DNA of 44,249 bases from Alphaproteobacteria bacterium (GTDB lineage: Bacteria; Pseudomonadota; Alphaproteobacteria; UBA11073). A program made the position numbers and the translations under genes. Shown piece by piece: positions 25,569 through 33,677 of the stretch. Under the pieces are notes generated by a model. The model saw nothing but the letters and a program-made list of their open reading frames with translations, was not told where the DNA came from and ran no database searches. Location of the stretch: assembly GCA_013289145.1 (NCBI GenBank), contig JABDAM010000010.1, forward strand, positions 1 through 44,249. The letters run 5' to 3'. Each line of letters begins with the position of its first letter. The first letter of the stretch is position 1.

Positions 25569-26843
25569 CTAGGCTGCAACCGTCACGCGCCCACGCAGCC
25601 GCTTCTCAATCTCCGGCCGGAAATGGCGGATTAATCCCTGGATAGGCCAGGCCGCCGCGTCGCCGAGGGCGCAGATGGTGTGGCCTTCGATTTCTTTGGT
25701 CACGTCGAGGAGGTTGTCGATATCTTTGCTTTCAGCATTCCCCGTCACAAAACGTTCCATGACGCGCCAGAGCCAGCCGGTGCCTTCGCGGCAGGGGGTG
25801 CATTGGCCGCAGCTCTCGTGCATGTAGAATTTCGCCAGGCGCGCGATGGCTTTGATCAGATCGGTCGACTTATCCATGACAATCACGCCCGCAGTTCCGA
25901 GGCCCGATTGCACCGCGCGCAGGCTGTCGAAATCCATCAGGACCGTGTCGCAGATTTCTTTTGGAATCATCGGTGTGGACGAGCCGCCGGGGATGACGGC
26001 CAAAATATTATCCCAGCCGCCGCGCACGCCGCCCGCGTGTTTTTCAATCAGGTCGCGCAGGGGGATGCCCATTTCTTCCTCAACATTGCAGGGTTTATTC
26101 ACATGCCCCGATATGCAGAAAATTTTCGTGCCCGTGTTTTTCTCTCGCCCCAAACCCGCGAACCACGCGGGACCGCGCCGCAAAATCGTCGGCACGACGG
26201 CGATAGATTCGACGTTATTCACCGTTGTCGGACAAGAATATAAACCCGAGCCCGCCGGGAACGGCGGCTTATTACGCGGCTGGCCTTTTTTGCCTTCCAG
26301 GCTTTCAATCAGCGCGGTTTCCTCGCCGCAAATGTATGCGCCCATGCCGCGGTGCAGATAAACATCGCAATCAAAACCACTGCCGCAGGCGTTTTTGCCG
26401 ATCAGGCCGGCGGCATAAGCCTCATCAATCGCGCGTTGCAGGTTGCTGCACTCGCCCGCGAATTCGCCGCGCACGTAAATGTAACAAGCATTCGCCCCGA
26501 TGGCGTAACAGGCGATCAAACAGCCTTCGATCAGTTTATGCGGATCGTGGCGCAGGATGTCGCGGTCTTTGCAGGTGCCCGGCTCGCCTTCATCGGCGTT
26601 CACCACCAGATAATGCGGCTTGCCGGAATCCTTGGGCATAAAAGACCATTTCATGCCCGTCGAAAACCCCGCGCCGCCGCGCCCGCGCAGGCCGGAAGCC
26701 TTGACCTCTTCAATGATCGCGTCTCGCCCCTTGGCCAGCAAATCTTTCGTCCCCGCCCAATCGCCGCGCGCCTTTGCGCCCGCCAAGCCCCAGTCTTGAA
26801 AGCCATAGAGGTTGGTGAAAATTCGGTCGGAATCTTTCAGCAT
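25569..26843 (-). CDS. nuoF: NADH-quinone oxidoreductase subunit F
   Basis: NADH-binding flavoprotein of complex I, 424 residues. It carries the NADH/FMN glycine-rich stretch [16 protein letters not shown] (51-66), [15 protein letters not shown], and [20 protein letters not shown] for flavin binding. The N3 [4Fe-4S] ligands are C345, C348, C351 ([11 protein letters not shown]) and C391. It is 3 bases downstream of nuoE and should be co-transcribed with it. Confidence 0.97.
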   Translation of the reverse strand: MLKDSDRIFTNLYGFQDWGLAGAKARGDWAGTKDLLAKGRDAIIEEVKASGLRGRGGAGFSTGMKWSFMPKDSGKPHYLVVNADEGEPGTCKDRDILRHDPHKLIEGCLIACYAIGANACYIYVRGEFAGECSNLQRAIDEAYAAGLIGKNACGSGFDCDVYLHRGMGAYICGEETALIESLEGKKGQPRNKPPFPAGSGLYSCPTTVNNVESIAVVPTILRRGPAWFAGLGREKNTGTKIFCISGHVNKPCNVEEEMGIPLRDLIEKHAGGVRGGWDNILAVIPGGSSTPMIPKEICDTVLMDFDSLRAVQSGLGTAGVIVMDKSTDLIKAIARLAKFYMHESCGQCTPCREGTGWLWRVMERFVTGNAESKDIDNLLDVTKEIEGHTICALGDAAAWPIQGLIRHFRPEIEKRLRGRVTVAA

Positions 26844-26846
26844 GTT

Positions 26847-27455
26847 TTACCCGTCATTCGCGGCTTTGACGGGCGCGGCCGGTTCGGAGGTATGGCGGCC
26901 GCTTTGCGGGCCTGCCTTAACTTCCTTGCCCACGGCCAGGTCCGTCAGAATTTTTTTGGTATTTTCCGGCGTCAGGTCTTCGTAATAAGTCGATGACGAT
27001 TTTGTATCCACCTGCATCATCGGCGCATTGACGCAAGCGCCCAGGCATTCGACTTCGCATAAGGTGAATTTTCCGTCTGCTGTTGTCTCGCCCAACTTGA
27101 CGCCCAAATGATCTTCACAGGCCTCAACAATCTTATCCGAGCCGCGCAGCCAGCAGGGCGTGGTGGTGCAAACCTGCACATGATACGTCCCCACGGGCGC
27201 AAGGTTATACATCGTGTAAAACGTCGCGACCTCATACACGCGCACGCGCGCCATGCCGAGCATTTCCGCCACATAATCCATCGCCGCGCGCGGCAGCCAA
27301 TTGTCGTTTTGCTGCTGCGCCAGATGGAGCAAGGGCATCACGGCCGATTGCTGAAACCCTTCGGGATATTTTTTAATGACTGCTTCGGCCTTGGCCAAGT
27401 TTTCCTTGGTAAAAGCAAAGGCGGCAGGTTGCTGGGGATTAAACAGGGCTTTCAT
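26847..27455 (-). CDS. nuoE: NADH-quinone oxidoreductase subunit E
   Basis: Thioredoxin-like [2Fe-2S] subunit of complex I, about 202 residues. Cluster N1a ligands are C96, C101, C137 and C141 (CTTTPC and CLGAC). The start at 27455 ([19 protein letters not shown]) has GGAAG about eight bases upstream. The frame extends 7 codons further but without a better ribosome site. It is the first nuo gene here; nuoD does not precede it. The C-terminal tail after about residue 165 is low-complexity. Confidence 0.95.
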   Translation of the reverse strand: MKALFNPQQPAAFAFTKENLAKAEAVIKKYPEGFQQSAVMPLLHLAQQQNDNWLPRAAMDYVAEMLGMARVRVYEVATFYTMYNLAPVGTYHVQVCTTTPCWLRGSDKIVEACEDHLGVKLGETTADGKFTLCEVECLGACVNAPMMQVDTKSSSTYYEDLTPENTKKILTDLAVGKEVKAGPQSGRHTSEPAAPVKAANDG

Positions 27456-27540
27456 CGAAGTTCTTCCGAACCCCATTCATACTGGCTCCCACCAAAGCTG
27501 GCAAGCTTGGGATGGTATTTTACCCGAAATAAATGTCAGC

Positions 27541-27918
27541 TCATGCTTCCAGCTGCAAAGCTGGCGCCGGTGTTTTTCTTCCGCCGGATCGCGGGTCCGG
27601 TTTAATCTCCGCTGGAGGTTTTCCTGCTTTCTTTGAAAGCGCCCAACGCTTGGCTTGCTCTCTAAGCTCTCCGCGCGCTTCCACTGTTGGGTGCTCTTCA
27701 AAAAAAGACAGAAGTTTCCCGCAAATTTCTCCGGCCGGCAGACTATCGCCTTTATTACGCCAGGAACTGATCAACCCCAACATTGGCACAGTAATCTCCT
27801 GCCCGGTTTCTTGGCTCAGAAAACCCGCCATTGTCTTAATTTCCAAAGCGAAGCCGCCTGGCTCGACGCGCAGCTCTTTCAGCCCGTCTTGCAAAAATTC
27901 CACATCGTGTTTTTTCAT
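27541..27918 (-). CDS. Hypothetical protein, 125 residues
   Basis: I do not recognise it. The first 90 residues look folded and helical (FLQDGLKELRVEPGGFALEI, then EICGKLLSFFEEHPTVEARG). The last 30 are Pro/Lys/Arg-rich and probably disordered. The ATG at 27918 has GGGAGA at the right distance; a start 11 codons earlier lacks one. It lies between the alpha/beta hydrolase and nuoE, where nuoD would be expected in a complete nuo operon, with 85 bases to the nuoE start. Confidence 0.65.
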   Translation of the reverse strand: MKKHDVEFLQDGLKELRVEPGGFALEIKTMAGFLSQETGQEITVPMLGLISSWRNKGDSLPAGEICGKLLSFFEEHPTVEARGELREQAKRWALSKKAGKPPAEIKPDPRSGGRKTPAPALQLEA

Positions 27919-28002
27919 AGAAAATCTCCCAATTTCACCTGGGTATAGCAAAACACCCTGGGAAAATCAAAGAAATTATCGCTGTCAGGCAACGCTTTGC
28001 GA

Positions 28003-28659
28003 TTACGCGGCTTTTTTCTGCTCGGTAAAGGCGGCGGCGACGTAACCCTCAATGGTTTTATTGAGCGTGTCCAGCTGATCGACAAAGAAGTGATCCGCGC
28101 CCGTCATCGTGCGGTAATCAATCGTGATGCCTTTTTGCAAACGCAGGCTTGAGACCATCGTATCCACGATCGGCTTGGGCACAACCTTGTCTTCATCGCC
28201 TTGTAAAATCAGGCCGCTGCATGGGCATGGCGCCAGGAAATCGAAAGCAAACATATTCGCGGGCGGCGCGACGACAACGAAACGATCCGTTTCCGGACGG
28301 CGCATCAAAAGCTGCATCGCAACCCAGGCGCCGAAGGAAAATCCGGTAATCCACAGCGCGCGCGATGTTGAGTTATGCGCCTGCAAGAAATCCAATGCGG
28401 ATGAAGCATCCGCCAATTCCCCTTCGCCTTCACCCCATTCGCCCTGGCTTTGCCCGACGCCGCGGTAGTTGAAACGCAAAGTGGAAAAACCCAATTTGCT
28501 GAAGGTCTGATACATTGCGTAAGTGACCTTGTTATTCATCGTGCCGCCGTGCAGCGGGTGTGGATGGCAAACAAGGGCGACGGGGGCATTGGGAACTTTA
28601 CTATGTTGATAACGCGCTTCGATACGACCGGCCAAACCTTGGATAATGACTTCAGGCAT
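28003..28659 (-). CDS. Alpha/beta hydrolase (COG2945-type)
   Basis: Cytoplasmic serine hydrolase of unknown substrate, 218 residues. The nucleophile is S108 in GFSFGAW. The acid is likely D155 or D157 in QGDEDKVVP and the histidine is H190 in GADHFF. The N-terminal motif CHPHPLHGGTMNNKV (31-45) and FNYRGVGQSQG are typical of this group. In several alphaproteobacteria a member sits beside a cysteine desulfurase, as here, where it is divergent from one. The ATG at 28659 follows AGAGG at a suitable distance. Confidence 0.9.
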   Translation of the reverse strand: MPEVIIQGLAGRIEARYQHSKVPNAPVALVCHPHPLHGGTMNNKVTYAMYQTFSKLGFSTLRFNYRGVGQSQGEWGEGEGELADASSALDFLQAHNSTSRALWITGFSFGAWVAMQLLMRRPETDRFVVVAPPANMFAFDFLAPCPCSGLILQGDEDKVVPKPIVDTMVSSLRLQKGITIDYRTMTGADHFFVDQLDTLNKTIEGYVAAAFTEQKKAA

Positions 28660-28733
28660 AGGGCAAACCTCTGGGTTAGAGTTTCAGGGTTCCCGCCGCG
28701 TCTGCAGGTAACCCGTTCTGGGACGGGGAGACT

Positions 28734-28770
28734 ATAACACTATTTGCCATGGCAAATGCAACAGTGTTAT
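28734..28770. promoter_or_regulatory. Nested inverted repeat in the hydrolase/cysteine desulfurase promoter gap
   Basis: An inner perfect 16-base palindrome, ATTTGCCATGGCAAAT (28742-28757), is enclosed by outer 8-base arms ATAACACT (28734-28741) and AGTGTTAT (28763-28770). It lies 12 bases before the desulfurase start and in the shared gap with the divergent hydrolase. It could be an operator for a dimeric regulator acting on both genes, or a leader hairpin of the desulfurase message. It does not match the Irr or RirA site patterns I know. Confidence 0.6.
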
Positions 28771-28782
28771 TTAGCGGGAGTG

Positions 28783-29883
28783 ATGGAAATTTATCTTGAC
28801 TATAATGCAAACGCCCCGTTAATGCCCGCCGCTCGCGCGGCGGTGGTGGCGGGATTGGACTTGCTCAACGCCTCATCCGTGCATTGGGCGGGACGCGCAG
28901 CGCGGTCAGCCGTCAGCACGGCGCGCGGGCATATTGCCGAATATCTGAGTGTGCGGCCCGCGCAAGTTATTTTTACGAGTAGCGCGACGGAAGCTCTTGT
29001 CACCGCTCTGCGCGGCGTGTCGGCGGGCGATCATATCATTAGCGCGGTTGAACATGACGCAGTGCGCGCGACAGCGGCGCAGGCGAAAATTATTCCGGTG
29101 ACGGCGGATGGTTTGATTGATTTGGCAAGCTTGGAAAGTCATTTGAAAAGCGCCGCCGCGCCTGCCTTGGTCGCCGTGCAATTCGTCAATAATGAAACCG
29201 GCGTCATTCAGCCGGTTGCGGAGGTGATGAAACTCTGCCGCAAATATGGCGCGCTGTTTGTATGTGATGCGGTGCAGGCGGTGGGGCGCATTTCACTGGA
29301 GGATTTGCGCGGCGCGGATATGACCGTGATATCGACGCATAAAATGGGCGGGCCGAAAGGCGCGGCGGCTTTGGTTTTGCGTGAAGGCCTGGCCATCACC
29401 CCATTATTGACCGGCGGCGGGCAGGAAGAGCGCCGCCGCGCGGGCACGGAAAACGTCGCGGCGATCATGGGCATGGGCGCGGCAGTGGAACATATTTCGG
29501 ATAGTTTGAATATCATGCCGCAACTCGCCGCCTGGCGCGACGGAATGGAAAAAGAAATCTCATCCGCCTTGCCGCCAAATAAAAATGGAGCGCAAATTTT
29601 CGGAAGCGCCACGCCGCGCATTGCGAATACATCAATGCTAGCTTTGCCGGGCGCGAGTGCCTCAACACAATTGATGAATTTGGATTTGGCGGGGATTGCG
29701 GTTTCATCCGGCTCTGCTTGCAGCAGCGGCAAGGTGACGGCGTCACACGTCGTCAGCGCGATGGGTTTTGCACCCGATATCGCCGGCGCCGCGATCCGCG
29801 TTTCCGGCGGCTGGGCGACGCGCGCGGAGGATTTTCAGCGCTTCACCAAAACTTATATTGAAATAGCGAAAAGATTAGCCTAG
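28783..29883 (+). CDS. Cysteine desulfurase (NifS/IscS family)
   Basis: Pyridoxal-phosphate enzyme that takes sulfur from cysteine for iron-sulfur cluster assembly, about 366 residues, shorter than the roughly 400 of E. coli IscS. Seen are LDYNANAPL at the start, TSSATEA, H91, the cofactor lysine K187 in STHKMGGPKG, RAGTEN and the active-site C313 in the loop SSGSACSSG. The start at 28783 follows GCGGGAG; an ATG 39 bases earlier lies inside the palindrome and lacks a ribosome site. A ferredoxin gene follows 10 bases downstream. Product and partner genes (iscU, sufB) are not in the window, so IscS versus NifS naming is left open. Confidence 0.93.
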   Translation: MEIYLDYNANAPLMPAARAAVVAGLDLLNASSVHWAGRAARSAVSTARGHIAEYLSVRPAQVIFTSSATEALVTALRGVSAGDHIISAVEHDAVRATAAQAKIIPVTADGLIDLASLESHLKSAAAPALVAVQFVNNETGVIQPVAEVMKLCRKYGALFVCDAVQAVGRISLEDLRGADMTVISTHKMGGPKGAAALVLREGLAITPLLTGGGQEERRRAGTENVAAIMGMGAAVEHISDSLNIMPQLAAWRDGMEKEISSALPPNKNGAQIFGSATPRIANTSMLALPGASASTQLMNLDLAGIAVSSGSACSSGKVTASHVVSAMGFAPDIAGAAIRVSGGWATRAEDFQRFTKTYIEIAKRLA

Positions 29884-29893
29884 GTAATCCCGC

Positions 29894-30223
29894 ATGAGCA
29901 AAATAACCTTTATCCAAAAAGACGGCACGCCCACGAACGTCGATGCGCCCGACGGCCTGACGGTGTTGGAAGTCGCGCGCAAGCATAACGTGGATCTGGA
30001 GGGGGCGTGCGAAGGCTCACTGGCTTGCTCCACTTGCCACGTCATCGTCGACCCCAAATATTACGACACCCTGCCTGAGGCGAGCGAGGATGAGGAAGAT
30101 ATGCTCGACCTGGCGTTCGGCCTGACCAAGACATCGCGCCTGGGCTGCCAGATTTGCATGGCGCCGGAACTGGATGGGCTGGTGGTGACCATCCCCTCCG
30201 CCACACGCAACGCGCAGAGCTAG
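29894..30223 (+). CDS. fdx: [2Fe-2S] ferredoxin, adrenodoxin/Isc type
   Basis: Small electron carrier, 109 residues, with the adrenodoxin-type ligand pattern C39-x5-C45-x2-C48 and C85 ([13 protein letters not shown] and GCQIC). The acidic partner-binding region [14 protein letters not shown] is present. This class supplies electrons for iron-sulfur cluster assembly, which matches its position just after the cysteine desulfurase. Start ATG at 29894. Confidence 0.94.
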   Translation: MSKITFIQKDGTPTNVDAPDGLTVLEVARKHNVDLEGACEGSLACSTCHVIVDPKYYDTLPEASEDEEDMLDLAFGLTKTSRLGCQICMAPELDGLVVTIPSATRNAQS

Positions 30224-30365
30224 GCGCAGCCGGGAGTATTCGGCAAAAAATGACAAACAACCCTATAGACCCCCCAATCCGGCTAATAATGTTGCATGTT
30301 TGTATATGAAAACTTTCCTAAAGTTGCGCGCATTTTTGGCTTTGAAAACCGCGTCGAAACCCATC

Positions 30366-30400
30366 TTAAAAACAATTAACGGCTCCGAAGAGCCGTTAAC
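30366..30400 (-). terminator. Rho-independent terminator with UUCG tetraloop
   Basis: On the minus strand a perfect 10-base-pair stem, TTAACGGCTC pairing across a TTCG loop (30376-30399), is followed by ATTGTTTTTA. It lies 32 bases beyond the stop of the small gene at 30432-30593, so it should end that transcript. On the plus strand no T-run follows the stem. Confidence 0.75.
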
Positions 30401-30431
30401 CCAATTTCAAACGTAATCGCGAAAAAGGCGA

Positions 30432-30593
30432 TTAGCGTTTGTCAGATGCCATTGGATTGGCGGGTTTGCCGTCAGAACTGCATGAACCATCTTTGTTCGC
30501 AGGATTTTTGTTGTCTTGCGGTTTTTGATTTTGATCTGGTTTCGGCATTGCGGAATTGTTTGGCGTGGTGGGCGCTGTAGCAGGTGTTGTCAT
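30432..30593 (-). CDS. Small Pro/Asn/Lys-rich protein, 53 residues
   Basis: A short, low-complexity, probably disordered protein (MTTPATAPTTPNNSAMPKPD, then QNQKPQDNKNPANKDGS) with one cysteine. It has no signal peptide. The ATG at 30593 has AAAGGA six bases upstream and the gene has its own terminator, so I believe it is expressed despite its size. I cannot assign a function. Confidence 0.65.
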   Translation of the reverse strand: MTTPATAPTTPNNSAMPKPDQNQKPQDNKNPANKDGSCSSDGKPANPMASDKR

Positions 30594-30725
30594 AGGATTT
30601 CCTTTGGTATCCATCCAAATAATTTCAGATAGACAACAGGATTAGGCTTTTGCCCATCTTATTCCTATGCCTTGCACGCCGCGTTTAAATAAGGGGGCTA
30701 TGTTGATTAGGATCTGACGGAAAAA

Positions 30726-31721
30726 TTACAAAGCCGCGCCCGTCGGCCCTATCTTTATAATCTCTGGTTTTATAGTCTCTGGACAGAGACCTAAACTTCT
30801 TACTTCTTTAATTACATTATTCGCCACATAGCGGCGCATTTCCGAGATGGCGGGAACTGCCGCAGCATGCGGCGAAGTCAGGACGCGGTCTTTATTACTT
30901 TCTGTATAAAGAAAATTAAATTCCCGCATTCCGGTGGCGTCTATGCCAAAGCGAATATCGGGACGTTCCTGCATTGCCCGTTCCAATCCCGTCATGGATA
31001 CAATTCCCGCGCGGGAAGTGTTAATCAAAACGGCATTTTCCGGCATGCTTTTAATGAGATCGTAAGTGATCAACTCTTTGGTTTCGGGTGTTAAGGCGAT
31101 ATTCAAACTTACGAATTGCGATCTTTGCATCAGCGTTTCCAATGGTTCAAACGTTCCGAATTGCGTTATTTCCGCGTGCGCTTCGGGATGTTTTGTCCAA
31201 AAATGGAATTGTTTCGGGCCAAAAGACCGAAGCCGCGTTGCAAGCTCCTTTGCTATATTGCCCGCACCAATGATGCCGATCGTTGAATTCAATAGGGAGA
31301 TGGGTTTAATACTAAGGCCGTCTCGTTCCCGCCCTGTGCGGCAAGCTTCCTGTCCGCCCGGCAAGGCCTTAGCCAGCGCGAGCATCATGCCTAAGGCGTG
31401 TTCGGCGACAAAGGGCGCGTTAATGCCGTATGCGGTAACCAATTTAATTCTCCGCCGCGCCAAGGCTTCCATATTGATGTTGTCTGTGCCTGTCGCAATG
31501 GTTCCAATAACCTTGAGGCGGGGAAGCTGCGATAAAATTTCTGCCGAAAACGGTTCCTCCGTTCCGATAATAAGCGCATCGCAATCCGGATGATCCGTAA
31601 CTTCATTCATCGCGTTGACGCGCGAAGTCGGAAAAACAATTTCATCAAATTGACACTGTAATGTTCCCATGGCTTCCGCCTCTTGAGCGAATGCAGGGTT
31701 AGCTATGAATACTTTGGACAT
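30726..31721 (-). CDS. D-isomer-specific 2-hydroxyacid dehydrogenase family protein
   Basis: NAD(P)-dependent oxidoreductase, about 331 residues. It has the ATGTDNI and VAEHALGMML motifs of the catalytic domain, the Rossmann motif GIIGAGNIA (149-157), the substrate arginine R237 in INTSRAGIV and the catalytic histidine H285 in TSPHAAA. The glutamate usually found in a DVFExEP motif is not in the normal place: the stretch reads GIDATGMREFN. Substrate is unknown. The ATG at 31721 is preferred over a TTG 15 bases earlier. More A/T-rich than aroB upstream; it may be transcribed with aroB or alone. Confidence 0.87.
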   Translation of the reverse strand: MSKVFIANPAFAQEAEAMGTLQCQFDEIVFPTSRVNAMNEVTDHPDCDALIIGTEEPFSAEILSQLPRLKVIGTIATGTDNINMEALARRRIKLVTAYGINAPFVAEHALGMMLALAKALPGGQEACRTGRERDGLSIKPISLLNSTIGIIGAGNIAKELATRLRSFGPKQFHFWTKHPEAHAEITQFGTFEPLETLMQRSQFVSLNIALTPETKELITYDLIKSMPENAVLINTSRAGIVSMTGLERAMQERPDIRFGIDATGMREFNFLYTESNKDRVLTSPHAAAVPAISEMRRYVANNVIKEVRSLGLCPETIKPEIIKIGPTGAAL

Positions 31722-31792
31722 GGTTGAACCGAGCAATAAGGGATTAAGAATAGTCCGACTTTAAAACTCGCGAAGGGCCAGAGTCAAACATT

Positions 31793-32881
31793 TTATAGCA
31801 CCGCCCGCACATCGGTTTCAGGGATGTTTTTGGCGACGAAGGCCTGGCCCGCGCCGCGCAGTAAAATGAAATTCAATTCGCCCCGATTATTTTTCTTGTC
31901 GCCGCGCATGCGGGTGAGGATTTCGTCCGCAGTGAATTGGCCGTAAAATTTCGGATCGATGGGCAGGCCGACGTGGCCCAGGTGCATTTCGATGCGGCGG
32001 ATGAGCGCGGCGTCGCTGTGGCCCAGGTGGGCGGAGAGTTCGGCGGCTTTGACGAGGCCCAGCGCGACGGCTTCGCCATGCAGCAATTCACCCGTGTAAC
32101 TGCACAGCGCTTCATAAGCATGACCAAAGGTGTGGCCGAGGTTGAGGAGCGCGCGGCGGCCCGTGCGTTCCTCGGGATCCTGCATCACCACATCGGCCTT
32201 GTGTTTCACGGCGGTATAAATGGCGTGCTGCAAGGCCGCATCATCCAGCGCGAGCAGCGCGGACGCGTGGGCTTCGCACCAAGCGGCAAAAGCTTCATCC
32301 AAAATCAAACCCATTTTGTAAATTTCGACATAACCCGCCAGCAATTCGCGCGGCGGTAGGGTTTTCAAAACTTGCAGATCGATGATGACGAGTGATGGAT
32401 GATGAAAGGCGCCGATCAGATTTTTGCCTTCAGGCGCATTGATGCCGGTTTTGCCGCCGACGCTGCTATCCACCTGTGATAATAACGTGGTTGGAATTTG
32501 CACATAACGAATGCCGCGCAAAACCGTCGCCGCTGCAAATCCTGCCAGATCACCCACCACGCCGCCGCCCAGGGCGATTAAAATACTGTTGCGGTCGACG
32601 CCGCCCGCCAGCAATTGGCGCGTGACATATTCGTATTGCGTGAACGATTTGCTGCCCTCGCCCGCCGGCACGACAATCGGCGCGCCGATATCGAGCGAGG
32701 CCGCGCGCAAAGCGGAAATCAACGGCATCAAATGATGCTGCGCGCAGTGCTCATCCGTCAACACAAACACCCGCGTCGGCGCGAGCGGCGTGATCAGCGC
32801 TCCCGCCTCCGCCAATGCGCCTGCGCGAATGACAATGTCATAGACATGATCCACCAATCCAATGCGCACATTCCCGGTCAC
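31793..32881 (-). CDS. aroB: 3-dehydroquinate synthase
   Basis: Second step of the shikimate pathway: converts DAHP to 3-dehydroquinate using NAD and a metal ion. 362 residues. Motifs are GGGVVGDLAGFAA (105-117), DSSVGGKTGIN (138-148), NLIGAFHHP and the metal-binding stretch LNLGHTFGHA with LLHGEAVALG. The start is GTG at 32881, overlapping the aroK stop as GTGA, so the pair is coupled. Confidence 0.96.
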   Translation of the reverse strand: MTGNVRIGLVDHVYDIVIRAGALAEAGALITPLAPTRVFVLTDEHCAQHHLMPLISALRAASLDIGAPIVVPAGEGSKSFTQYEYVTRQLLAGGVDRNSILIALGGGVVGDLAGFAAATVLRGIRYVQIPTTLLSQVDSSVGGKTGINAPEGKNLIGAFHHPSLVIIDLQVLKTLPPRELLAGYVEIYKMGLILDEAFAAWCEAHASALLALDDAALQHAIYTAVKHKADVVMQDPEERTGRRALLNLGHTFGHAYEALCSYTGELLHGEAVALGLVKAAELSAHLGHSDAALIRRIEMHLGHVGLPIDPKFYGQFTADEILTRMRGDKKNNRGELNFILLRGAGQAFVAKNIPETDVRAVL

Positions 32882-33489
32882 TGCTGAAGAACTCCATTTC
32901 TTTGCTGCACGGCATAAGCATGCAAGCGGTCCAGCACAACATCCAGCGTCTGCCAGCGCGTGAAATTATCGGTGTCCACCACCAATGCCGCCTCGGCATA
33001 AAGCGGATAACGTTTTTCCATCAAATCCGCCAGCACCGCGGCGGGATCGGCGGTTTGCAATAACGGCCGGTGTTTGCCGCGCTGGGTGCGGTAAACCAGG
33101 GTTTCCAAAGTCGCGCGCAGCCAAACGGAAATCGCGCGTTCCTTGATCATCTCGCGCGTCGCGGCCTGAACGAATGCGCCGCCGCCCGTCGCCAAAATCA
33201 TCGGCCCCTGGTCCAGTAAATCACCAATCACACGGCGTTCGAGTTCGCGGAATTTTTCCTCGCCGAAACGGTCGAAAATCTCGCTGATCACCAAACCGCC
33301 GATGCGCTCGATTTCGTGATCGGAATCATGAAACGGCAAGCCCAGTTTCTCCGCCAGATGCTGGCCCAATTGCGTTTTGCCCACGCCCATCAGACCCACC
33401 AGGACAATCGGCCGACCCAGCGATTTAATCGCCTGCAAATAACGGGCATAGGGGCCCATTGAGTTGGCTGATGGTTGGTTGCCTGTCAT
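32878..33489 (-). CDS. aroK: Shikimate kinase
   Basis: Phosphorylates shikimate at the 3-position. The P-loop GLMGVGKT lies at about 32-39, followed by HDSDHEIER (shikimate and magnesium binding), ATGGGAFV and the lid region RTQRGKHRPLL. I use the ATG at 33489, giving 203 residues with about 25 extra at the N-terminus. An ATG at 33459 is an alternative, and neither has a strong ribosome site. The adjacent coupled aroB supports the call. Confidence 0.95.
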   Translation of the reverse strand: MTGNQPSANSMGPYARYLQAIKSLGRPIVLVGLMGVGKTQLGQHLAEKLGLPFHDSDHEIERIGGLVISEIFDRFGEEKFRELERRVIGDLLDQGPMILATGGGAFVQAATREMIKERAISVWLRATLETLVYRTQRGKHRPLLQTADPAAVLADLMEKRYPLYAEAALVVDTDNFTRWQTLDVVLDRLHAYAVQQRNGVLQQ

Positions 33490-33545
33490 GCGTAAATATG
33501 GTTTACCTGCTGAATGGCTTTCGGCCAAGAGTGGAGAAGACAGGG

Positions 33546-33677
33546 ATGTTAAAGTATTTATTCGCCGCATTAATCATTGCAGTGGCAGGCGGCATCGCGG
33601 CCTTAACATTTTGGCGCATTCCCGCGCCCGGCAAAGCGGTTGAAGTGGTAATTCCGAATGATCATTTCAAACTTTAA
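33546..33677 (+). CDS. 43-residue single-helix membrane peptide
   Basis: One hydrophobic helix (about residues 4-25: YLFAALIIAVAGGIAALTFW) and a short polar tail (RIPAPGKAVEVVIPNDHFKL). The ATG at 33546 has GGAG upstream at good spacing. The gene is divergent from aroK and its end overlaps the lipoprotein gene by 20 bases, which suggests coupled translation. Family unknown to me. Could be a membrane partner of the lipoprotein. Confidence 0.6.
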   Translation: MLKYLFAALIIAVAGGIAALTFWRIPAPGKAVEVVIPNDHFKL

